Source of the DNA: Augochlora pura
Taxonomy: Eukaryota > Arthropoda > Insecta > Hymenoptera > Halictidae
DNA: 64,000 nt
Reading direction: 5' to 3'
NCBI RefSeq assembly: GCF_028453695.1
Contig: NC_135780.1
Location: 3,100,001 to 3,164,000, forward strand
Below the pieces are notes generated by a model, which was not told the origin of the DNA, did no database searches, and saw only the letters and a program-made list of their open reading frames with translations. A program made the position numbers and the translations under genes. Positions 1 through 10,400 of this stretch are shown here, piece by piece. The first letter of the stretch is position 1, and each line of letters starts with the position of its first letter.

Positions 1-422
1 TCTATGAGAGACACTTTATAATTTCAACAACCCTAAAATAAATAATAAGGGAATTAATTGTTTTATCCGGTGCGATGAGTTTAATTTGAAAAAGCTGTAA
101 ACTGCACAAATTATAAATCACAAGAAATGGAATTACTATAGCTCGGCAATACTATTTTGGATTTAGAAATAAAATGTCCCCGAGTGCAAAGAGTTAAAAA
201 AACGACCGCGATGAAGCAATAGCAACGATAGAAAAGAAAACAATGAAACAACTAGAAATTCTTTCTTCAACTTACGAATTTTTCAATCGAAACTTAGAAG
301 AGTGTCACATCGTCCGCGCGGCTTGTAAAAAACAAACAAGAAAGAAAAACAATTTCCACGCGTCTTCCGAACGGACAAATTGTTTCCAATTACGTGGCTC
401 GTCACAAACGCGACGCAATTAA

Positions 423-529
423 CCCTCCGCGGCGGAGTGTTCCCACGGGCGAACGATCGCTAAGATCGATTCGCCGATCGCTAAGATCGACGCGCCGGCT
501 CTCCAGTTTCTAGGACGATCCGCAAAGGG
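423..529. mobile_element. Short TTAA-flanked MITE-like element
   Basis: TTAA on both sides (419-422 and 530-533). Ends CCCTCCGCGGCGG and, inverted, CCCTTTGCGGATCG. The interior has two copies of CGATCGCTAAGATCGA. Only 107 bp, so probably a deletion derivative. Confidence 0.5.
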
Positions 530-698
530 TTAAATCCGTCGCGTGCTGAATTAATGTTTACCCAAGTCCAAAGCTACGGTACCTCTCGCCAACTCAAGTA
601 TTAATTATCAAACTAATTACCTCTTCTAGCGAGGATTACAATTTACGTCGTCTAATATGTACACGCAAACTTTCTATGTACACGTGTGACTTGAGCTC

Positions 699-752
699 GA
701 CGCTCTCGCGACCGATCGATAATGTGACCGATCAGTCGGTCGCGAGAGCGTC
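699..752. repeat. Perfect 17-bp inverted repeat (hairpin)
   Basis: GACGCTCTCGCGACCGA at 699-715 is exactly mirrored at 736-752 around a 20-base loop. The stem is much more GC-rich than its surroundings. Confidence 0.85.
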
Positions 753-1790
753 AATAAATTCGATTGCCGGCTGAGTTCTTTCCCAAAGTTGTTCAAAATA
801 GAGCTACGCTTTTCAGTTGAAACATTTATTGAAAATAAAAAGGAAACGATGGAAAGAACTTTCCGTTCAATCGTTGGTATATCATGTCGTCTGTATATTT
901 TCGAGTGACCGAGTTGTTCCTACGCCACTGGCTACGGAGCGCCGTTTCTACGGCCGATTGTTCGCCGGTTCCGTTTCTCTTTCGTTCGGGGACCGGATCT
1001 GGTTTTGCCGGTTGGCAGCTTGCGACGGGAAGATGCAAAACGACCCCGCGATGGACAACGCCGCGAGAAACGCCGAAAGTTTCTCTTTCGTGCGAGTTTA
1101 CGGAGCATCGTCGAAAGTTTTTCCGCGCGAAGAGAGGCGCCGATTTCTCCTCGGTATCCGCGTGGAAACCATCGAGAGATCGATCGTTCGAGCCTCGAAA
1201 CGATATGTATATATATATATATATATTTATATATATAATATAAAAAATATAAAAAAATAAATAAACTCGTCGATGGATTAAAGGACGATCCATCGGAAGG
1301 AAGCGCCGTCAAGAGACAAAGTTACGCAATACGAGCCGAGATGGTGGATTCGGCTCTCATTGGTTTCGTGGGCTCGCAGCGATTCGCACGCAGGCAACAC
1401 AGAACACGTGAACAGAAAAGAACATTTAGGCGATTTCTTGGAAAAAATGATGGGCGAGAACAGATATAGCAGAAGAATTTTCAGGTGGCCGGGCTCCCTT
1501 TGCGGCTTCAGTTCGCCGCAGAGAGACGCGAATTTCGGGGGACTCAACTGCTCCGATATTAGTTTATTGTCATTCATTTTATGCAACGAGCTTCTCGAAG
1601 GCAATCGTTCTGTTGTTTGTCAAATTTTAATTACCGTGAATTTTGCTAAGAAGAACATAATTATTCTTGAAAGCGATCTATTCTGAACGTCTCGACTTTA
1701 AAAAAAAGCAGCGTTCGAAAATATGTTTTAGTTATTTGTGCTCTCAATATTTTAACTGTGTTGCAAAATTGAAATATATAGTGATAACTA

Positions 1791-2044
1791 GACTGCAGAT
1801 TTTATGCATACTTCTTTATACAAAAAAGTAAATAAGTCGCAAACAGGACTGTGAATACCATACAAGAATTTAAGGATATTGTTCTCAACATCTTACTTTA
1901 AATTTCAACTAATCACTATTATTAAAAGAGATATTTACTATTATCAATAAAGGATATAATTACTATTATTAATAAAAGATATTTTCATTTAGATTTCTCA
2001 AAACGAACTCGTACAATATTTATTCTCCGTTAAAATCCGCAGTC
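1791..2044. mobile_element. TA-flanked MITE, GACTGCGG family, copy 1
   Basis: Starts GACTGCAGATTTTATGC after TA and ends in the inverse AATCCGCAGTC. An 11-base direct repeat AGTGATAACTA flanks it. Non-coding. Resembles Tc1/mariner MITEs by its TA target site. Confidence 0.65.
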
Positions 2045-2429
2045 CAGTGATAACTACCAAATAAACAAAAGCAAGCTAAACAAATGGTACACGTTGCAAC
2101 AGTAAACGTCACGAGTTGCCATCGAGGTTAGAAAAAGTACCGTCGAGAACCACGAAAAGTTACTGCCGGTCTAAGGAAACGCGAGAAATTGCATTCGATC
2201 GTATAAAGAGCAGCCTTGGTAACCGTAAACTTTCAATAGTCCGAGACGAAGCTGCAACAGCGAGTTCCCCCCCTCTGATTTGCGCGAGGCTTCTCTCCTG
2301 TTGCATCTTTCAAAGGGTTGCTTCGAAACGGCGCAATCGGAGCAATTAAATCTGCTGGGACGAGTCGTGTCTGCGACTGACGACGAGTCCGCTCGTCTGT
2401 TCGAGCGTGAGAAAGAGGTCCCGGGGGAA

Positions 2430-2530
2430 GAAGAGAGAAATAGAGACAGACAGAGAGAGAGAGAAAGAGAGAGAGAAATAGAGAGAGAGAAAGACAGAGA
2501 GAGACAGAGAGACAGAGAGATGATGAGAAA
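2430..2530. repeat. GA-rich microsatellite
   Basis: Irregular (GAGA/GACA)n run at the start of a larger purine-rich minisatellite block. Confidence 0.8.
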
Positions 2531-2599
2531 AGCCTCGCGCGGGGACCAGAGCCTGGATGACGGTCGCGAGGACGAGATGAAAATTGGAATGAGAGATAG

Positions 2600-3690
2600 A
2601 TAACAGAGAGTGAGAGACAAATATATAGATGTCAGAGAGTGAAATATAAATATATGGAAGTGAGAGAGTGAAATATAAATATATGGAAGTGAGAGAGTGA
2701 AAGACAAATATATGGAAATGGGAGAGTGGGACATAGATATATAAAAATAAGAGAGCGAGACATAAATATATGGATTTAAGAGCATGGGTGGTAAATACAT
2801 ATATTATAGAAATAAGAGTGAGGCATAAATATATGGAAATCAGAGAGTGAGAAACAAATATACATATATAAATCAGAGATTGAAATATAAATATATGGAA
2901 GCGACAGAGTGAGAGACAAATATATAGAAATTGGAGATTGAAATATAAATATATGGAAGTGACAGAGTGAGAGACAAATATATAGAAATTAGAGAGTGTG
3001 ATATAAATATGTGGAAACCAGAGAGTGAGATATAAATATATAAAAATCAGAGACTGAGATATAAAAATATGGAAATCGGAGAGTGAAATATAAAAATATG
3101 GAAATCGGAGAGTGAGAGACAAATATATATAAATCAGAGAGTGAAATATAAATATATGGAATTAACAGCGTGGGTTGTAAATATATAGAAATAAGAGTGA
3201 GGCATAAATATATGGAAATCAGAGAGTGAGATATAAATATATAGAAATCAGAGATTGAGATACAAATATATGAAAATAATAGTGTGAAGCATAAATGTAT
3301 GGAATTAAGAGCACGGGACGCAAATATATAGAAATAAAAATAAGGCATAAATATATTGAAATGACAGAGTGAGACTTTATAGAAATAAAAGACTAAGAAC
3401 ACAAATACATGGAAACCAGAGAGTAAAATATAAATATATAAAAATCAGAGAGTGAGACACTAATATATGGAATCCAGAAACTGAGATATAATTATATGAA
3501 AATCGGAGAGTGAATCACAAACATATAAAAATCAAAGAGTGAAACATAAATGTATGGAAAGGAAAAAGCGAAACACGAACATAAAAATTAAAGAGTAAAA
3601 CAAAAATGTATAAAAGGGAGATAGTGAAACGTAAATACATAGAAATAAAGGTGAGAAATAAATATGAGAGAAAGAGAGAGAAGAGAGAAT
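2600..3690. repeat. ~30-bp minisatellite, about 35 copies
   Basis: Units of about 29-31 bp of the form GAGAGTGAAATATAAATATA plus TGGAAATCA recur over 1.1 kb with point changes. Adjacent exact copies start at 2641 and 2670. The minus-strand frames of up to 258 codons here (Ile/Ser/Tyr/Leu/His only) come from the repeat and are not genes. Confidence 0.9.
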
Positions 3691-4105
3691 GAAGAGGGAG
3701 AGAGGGAGAGAGGGAGAGAAGGATGTTGATAGAACGGACAGAGAATTAAATGATCGATAGCCGCGATATACGCAGCCGAAGGGAGCCCCGAGACTGAATA
3801 ACGAGGAGCTCTGGTGTAAGGAGGCCAGATCGTCGAAGCGAAACCGATCTAGATGCAGAGAGACAGACACAGAGACAGAAAGTGAGCGCGAGAGACAGAC
3901 AGACAGACAGAAGAAGTGAAAGAGAAAGAGAGAGAGACAGAAACACAGTAAGAAGTAGAGAAAAAGACCGGTGAAGAAACAGAGCAACAGGGACAGAGAA
4001 AGATCGGTGAAGAAACAGAGTAACAGGGACAGACAGAAACAGAAAGAGACGGCTAGAAGGGTAGAAGAAGAAGAAGAAGATGAAGAAAAAGAAGAGAAAA
4101 ATAAT
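3660..4105. repeat. Purine-rich (GAGA/GACAGA) tract
   Basis: GA-, GACA- and GAAGAA-rich sequence continuing the minisatellite block. It includes two exact copies of AAGAAACAGAGTAACAGGGA-type units about 40 bases apart. Confidence 0.7.
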
Positions 4106-4631
4106 AGGAGCGAGATCAGCGATCGAGAACGTGCTACCTCGTACCTGGTGCGAGGAGAAAAGAATTTTATACGTTTGCTCGCGCGCATATGTGTGTGTGT
4201 GTGTGTTTGTATGTTTTTACGTGGTACGTGTATGAGAGTACGCGCGTGTCCGCGTTCGATAATATATGTACAGGTGTGGAGCGGATTTTATTGTAAAAGC
4301 TAAAAAGCGGTTGCGTGCCAGGCGTCGATTACGAGAGACCGTGGAGCAATATTTTGAACGGCAACTTTTCCTTTTGTTCACCGTCGCGGATACAAAATGG
4401 CCGGACGTCACGGTGCCAGTTTTTTCTTGTCGGACAAAAGGATCGGGGCTAAAAGGCCGTTCCGTACGCGGTTGCGACATATCGATTTTGCGACAGGTTC
4501 GAGGTCTTTTTTTGCGGTTCACTCGACACTTAGAGACGCGGGTACAGCTCGCGATGCTGAATACGGTATCGCGCGGCCAATGCGTTGCGCGCTCTATGAG
4601 CTCGTGTTTAAGGAAATCTTGCCGGTGTTAA

Positions 4632-5054
4632 CCCTTCCGAAGCGGTGTCAAGGTCGATATCAAGAGTATCTAATTCATTAAAATTTAGGTTATCGAGTAG
4701 ACTTTAGATTAAATAATGTTGGTTGAACTATTTTTAAGTTTACTCGATTTTGAATTGAAAATTTTAATTAAGTTTAATTTTTAACTGAATTTGATAATGA
4801 AAATTATGTTGTTGAAGTTAAATTGTTCAGAAGTTGGCGGTAATTACAATTAATTACCTAATTCGTTCTCTGGATCAAGCAATTTTCGGCAAAATAAAAT
4901 AACGTGAATTTAAATTAAATAAATTGCCGATGTATTATGTAAAACTGAAAAACTAATTTTGCAAGAAATATGTTGGAAAATGTTTCTGAAAAACTGCCTA
5001 AATATAGCTGAGAATTTTTATAAAGAATTGAAAGAATGATCCGCCGCGTAAGGG
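4632..5054. mobile_element. TTAA-type MITE-like element
   Basis: Left flank TTAA (4628-4631), right flank TTGA. Ends CCCTTCCGAAGCGG and, inverted, CCCTTACGCGGCGG, an imperfect terminal repeat. Interior AT-rich, non-coding, 423 bp. Confidence 0.45.
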
Positions 5055-5984
5055 TTGAAAATGGTCGCGTCAAGAAAAATAAACACAGCGGTGCTCGATT
5101 AAGGCAGATTTAATTTTGGTGTGCGAGTCATTCGTACTTTTTATTATCCAACGCGTTGTGTAAAAGATATATAAAGAATTTAGGACGTATATAAAAATAC
5201 TGGACAACGATTGAATCCACGTGCACGGGAAAATTCGTTCTAATGAGAAAATTCGTTCTAATGAGAAAATAAAGTTCTAACGAGAAAATCGTGGTTCGCG
5301 GTGCGAATATCGAATTTTCGAAAACGCGAATCCGACCGTGCTCTCTCGAGCCGCGAAAGGGTTTACAAGATCGGTCTCAAGGGAACGAAACGTTTCTCGT
5401 CCACGGTGAGCCCTCGAAAGCGACGAGCCGGCCTGGAAAGCGTTCAAATCGAGCAAGCCTTTTCCAACGGACGGTGAGTAGTGCGTGTGGAATATATTTT
5501 CACGGTTGTTAGTCGAGCAAGGTGAGTCGACGGGACACACCGGGGCGAGCACAGGGGAACAGGAAGAAGGTGGGTGGCTTCGAAACTGGGTTAGAATATA
5601 ATTCGAGAGCGACCGCTCGCCGAGAGCTTCTCGTCTCCGCGCGCACCGTCGCGGCCGCGGCGCCGAGCGTACTTTCGCTCAAAATCGAAACCAGTCTTGG
5701 AAACCGGCGAATCGAAAGTGGCCGGACCGGAGATTACAGCGTCTCTCGAAAGTGACTTACGTGCACGGTGCGCCGTTCGGAATCAGTCGAACGAGCTGGC
5801 CGGTCGCCGGCCATTCGAAGCATTCCCCACTTTTATACTTCGGTGGAATTATTTTCGGATAGCTTTTCTGAAAGCTGTTCCGAATTTCCGAACCACGGAA
5901 AACCAAATAAATCCGAGGAAATCGGATATTAGAGATCGGAAAAAGATAACCTAAAAGCCAGGTCACAAATAGAATTTTTGCAGC

Positions 5985-6175
5985 GGAATTCGAGAAATAT
6001 TTGCGGCAGAATTTAATCGTTATTGCAACCGAATTTGATAATTATCGCAGCAGAATTTAATCGTTATTGAAACAGAACTTAATTATTATCGCAGCAGAAT
6101 TTAATCATTATTGAAACAGAGCTTAATTATTATTGCAGCAGAATTTAATCGTTATTGCAGCAGAATTTAATAAAT
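5985..6175. repeat. 22/44-bp tandem repeat
   Basis: Units GCAGCAGAATTTAATCGTTA alternate with GAAACAGAACTTAATTATTA-like units, about eight copies. Confidence 0.8.
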
Positions 6176-7346
6176 ATTCGCGCTTCGATGTTTCAATACT
6201 ATATTCAATACTACAATTCTTCAGAGAACCTTTTAATTCGAGCTTTCTATAGCTATATAAATCTGTAGAAGTAATCGGAGAACTATACCGAAGGAAATAA
6301 ATGTCCGATTAAAGAGAGCGTGTCTTCTGGCTCGAAATGGCGGGACAAGTTCTCGAAGTTAATCGGCAAAGTTCCCGAAAGATTCAGGGTGAAAGAAACG
6401 CGTTGATCTTTCGAGAGCGGGCTTGTTAATTAGGAAATTTAGAAAGCTGTAATCCGGAGAACAGCTCGGGATACGAGCCGTTCGAATAATTACCGCACGC
6501 GACGCCGGCACATTTTCACTTTCAGCTGGCGACCGACGCGGCCATTTTTCCGTCCGCTCGCGTTACGTTCCGCCGTCGCGATGCAACGCTCGAGATTAGA
6601 TTGTTGCAAAGTCAACGCGGGAAACGCGGCGAAGCGTCGTGTCCAGTACGTATCAATAAATTATCTTTCCATTTTTATATTTCATCGATTCTGTATCAGC
6701 CGAGTTTCCAACGACCGGTTACGCCACAAACGTATGAAAATCTCCGCTTGTTACGATCGTAGATAGACGAGGAGACGAGAATAGCAGAGGGGTGAGTCAA
6801 GATAAGTACGTGAGAGTAATCGTGCGTTAGTAGAATTACGAATGGTGCGTGCTACGTTGCGAGTCTACGAAGGGACCGGGCTCCTCCGCTCCCCCCCACC
6901 TGCGACATTTCCCAGCACCCTTGACCTTGGAATGCAGAGAAAATGTCGAGGATGTCGCGCGCCTTCCTCGAAAATACGTCCAAGCGTTGCCTCTGCAAAG
7001 CTCCTCGAGACCGGAAAAATTGAACCGGGAGGAACGTGAACCGTGTAACAGTACATTAAAGTCTCCTAAAATGCCTCTCAGCTTCTACGCAAAAATTGGA
7101 CAACTTCAGAAAAGAAGACACGATTATTCGTGCCCGTTTTTATAGTTGCTGGCAATCGTATCGAATAATCGTATCTCCTCTCCCGAAATTGTTCATTCTC
7201 GTTTACAAACTGTCGGTCAATTTCGAAGTATTTACTGTACGGTTGCAGAGACAACCGTAGACGCAGTTTCGCAGGGGAAAAGAGAATGGCGGCGAGGAAA
7301 CGGAGACACCGGCCCGGCCCGGCCTGGTCGATGCATCTCGACTTAC

Positions 7347-7459
7347 TCTCGAGCTTGTCACAGTTGGTGACTTTGCCCTTCCAGTCGCAGGTCTGTTTGT
7401 CCAAGTCAAAGGCCAGTCCGCTGGGGCACGTGATTTGCTTCAGGCCGGACTTCGTGCAC
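7347..7459 (-). CDS. verm: verm alternative exon 3b: second half of CBM14
   Basis: 113 nt, acceptor GTACAG, donor GTAAGT. It encodes CTKSGLKQITCPSGLAFDL, DKQTCDWKGKVTNCDKLE, with cysteines at 62, 72, 85 and 94. It has the same entry and exit phases as 3a, from which it is separated by a 72-nt intron. The SGLKQI stretch is nearer to serp (SGLQAI) than to 3a. Confidence 0.92.
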
Positions 7460-10400
7460 CTGTACGAGCCGGACAGAAAGAAAAAAACGGGGCGTTCTTT
7501 AGTCAAACGGTTCCGCAAACGTTTTGCTTACTCTCGAGCTGGTCGCAGTTCTTCACGTTCGTCTTCCAGTCGCAGGTCTGCCTCTCGATGTCGAACGCCA
7601 GCCCTGTCGGACAACGCACCGTCGCCAACCTGGTCACGCCGATCTCGGTGGCTTTGTCGCATCTGCGGATTTCACGGTCGTTTGTTTCTCTTTCTCGGAT
7701 GGGATACATGAACTTTTGTCGCCGATTTCAGATCGGTTTCGTTGGAGATTCTAATGTATCGTGATTATTATTTCGAAAGCAGTTTTGCTGGTAAAGTCAT
7801 TATTTTCTCGAGAGTTTTATCCCCTTTTCAGGTGCAGCGTAATCAAATATAATATGTTATAAATTCTTAAAAATAAAACTACCATACGATTACCTTTATC
7901 TTGTGTATAATCAAAGTATCGATTGTTCGATAATATTCATGGAGTACAGTTTAAACAAAATATTCGTTAAATTGAAGATTGAACAGACAGTCTAAATTGT
8001 GTAGCTAACGCATCTGTCAATGTTGAAGAAACATTATCCAACGTATCTAATAACCACGGATCTTTGTGCAAAATTAAAATTGCAGGGTCTAGGCTTGAAA
8101 CAATAGTCCTCTTCTTTCGTTAATAATCGTGACAAGTTCGAATCAATGCATCGACATTCTCAATTTCTTTTAATCTCCTAAAATCGTATAAAATTTGCAT
8201 TCCAGTGCTGAACGAGTCTATTAAAATTCCAAGTTGACTTCGATTACTGCAGAAGTAAATTCGGTTTTCTCGTAAGCTATTTATCTGCAAATTATCTTCG
8301 CGACGACGGAATAATTCTCTTGGAACTGTCGAACGAGATACGAAACGAAAGGAAGCCTCGGGAGGCCGGCAGCATCGGGCAGTAAAAATTCGTGAAAGGA
8401 CACGCAGGATTCCCGTGCTGCTCCTGATCCGCGGTGCCGTCCTTGAGGACGGAAATACACGCTCGAGTGAGTCAGGATACGCCGGCGTGTCGTCACTGAG
8501 CTTGGAAGGCGAGTCCTGTATCCGGTATCAGGCTCGCCTTGAACCTTCGAACGCGGAATTCGATCGCCGAGGAACCGGAGGAATTCGCCATTTTTCTTTT
8601 CCCCACGCCTCTACCGGCCAGCCGGCAACAAGCCTAGGCGGCTTTACCGTTAACCACGCCGGCTCCTCGACATGTTTTATACTCGCGACGTCCTTCTGGA
8701 CTCATTTTACCGCGATTCGAATTTCCTGTACCCGACCCGACCCTTTCACTTCGTTAACCCGGGGAATTTCAACATTCTTCGGCACCAGAACAGCTGTCGT
8801 TAGCCTTAGGATAACCACAATGCCGTCTCGCGCTTCCTGCTTCAAGCCAGGCGACTTTAGAAAATCATTTCTGGCTGACAATTACAGATCTGGTATGACA
8901 GCGATGAAAGGTCACGACTATGATCCAGTTATGCGTAAATTCAACCTTGCGTCTTCAACCATTTCAACTATAATATCGCGTTGGACTGATTACAATAGAC
9001 TTTGAACATAGTTTATAAAATATTACAAATTTATAAATTTGGTTTCAACTAGGTATTTGTACTGAAATGGAAAATACCAGTATTATATCAGTAATTTTCA
9101 GTTGTACCTTCGGTAACCTTTATAAAAATCGAAATTCGAGAATATCGATATATTCTCCTACATTCACCTAACTAAAGGTAATTTTTCCTTATACAAAATA
9201 AATATTCTCTCCATCAATCATTAAAAATCGAAACTAAATAGATAGTCCTTCCTTTCGGTAATAACTTAAATCACCTCAGAATTACAGATTGACGCTTTTC
9301 AATTCTTCTAATTTTTCCACTGTCTCGAAATGCATCCATTGCCAATAATCACAGACAAATAAATAAATAAATAATCTTACTTGCTCAATAATATAATCTG
9401 TGTAAACTAATTAATATACCGTTTGCGAATAGATAAATAAATGAATGAAATTATCTAGTTAGAAATATTCGCAGAATACTGTGCTCGTTATTGCAAGGCA
9501 AAGGATCGAAGACGATTGCTCGGTCTCTGAATTAGACGAGAGAAATGGATAACACTGGTGCAAGGTTTACCTCACGACATCTCGACAGTCCCCTTCGACG
9601 TTCAACCGGAAGTACTCGTCGCCAGGACGGTCCTGGCAGAGTTCCTCGGCGTTCGCGTCGAGTCCGTCTGAGCCCTCGTCATCCTGGGCTCTGACCACTG
9701 TCCCTGAGCAAAAAGAACATTATGTCAGTACAGCGAATGAAATAAAACACTTTTAACAGTTTCTTAACACTAGAAAGACGGGAGCTTGAAGCCGGGAAAA
9801 TGACTGCTTTCGGCAATATAGGTATAACACACATATATATACCGGAAATGAAGGAGAGGGGGGGCAACAACAATGATTAATAAACGCATTTATATGTTGC
9901 AGAAAAAGTCACAAAATTATAAGAAGCTGTGTCATTATTTACATAATTATTTTTCTAATTGAAATTGAAAAGCAGTCAAAATGACTTGCTTAGGCAATCT
10001 GGTGTTAAAGATCATCAAATGTAATAAAACTAATACAAATATATTAAAAATTGTTATCAGACGCGATACAATTTTCAGCGGTGACTTTAGGTTCGTCACT
10101 CGACCGGAAAGGGTTAATCTAAGAGCGTACAAGATCGTTCCTGAGACGTTCGTGGCGGTGAATAATTCAGAAAGGCGAGACCTTATCATCCCTCCACCCC
10201 TCCATCGACAATTACGTACTTTCTATCGACGATTACATAAACGACTCTCGATTTACGAGCACAATCTCTAACGCGACCGCGCGATCAATAGAATACTTCA
10301 CGCCTTTCTACGCTCCCCGGAGAAAAAGTCCTCGCCCACGTTACTTTGCGCGCACGCTGCCACGTTCTTCCTTTCGAGAAAGAAAAAGTTGCTCCCTTTG

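Larger units (their letters stand above)
1..7346 (-). other. verm: verm intron 3 (continues past left edge)
   Basis: Downstream of exon 3b no LDLa or CE4 signature is seen on the minus strand. The stretch contains a perfect hairpin, three MITE-like elements, a 1.1-kb minisatellite, GA-rich tracts and GC-rich patches at 880-1200, 4300-4660, 5280-5760 and 6480-7060 without recognisable coding. Confidence 0.7.

Noticed and set aside
2171..4188. Minus-strand frames of 209, 258, 137 and 218 codons
   Set aside because: They are translations of the ~30-bp minisatellite and GA tracts (few residue types, periodic), not a gene.
8415..9005. 196-codon plus-strand open frame in verm intron 2
   Set aside because: No recognisable domain, mixed composition typical of a chance frame in a GC-rich patch, antisense within an intron.
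10095..10116. Single end CCGGAAAGGGTTAA
   Set aside because: Looks like a right end of a TTAA element, but no matching left end is found; likewise 17649, 22271-22288, 26846 and 29242.
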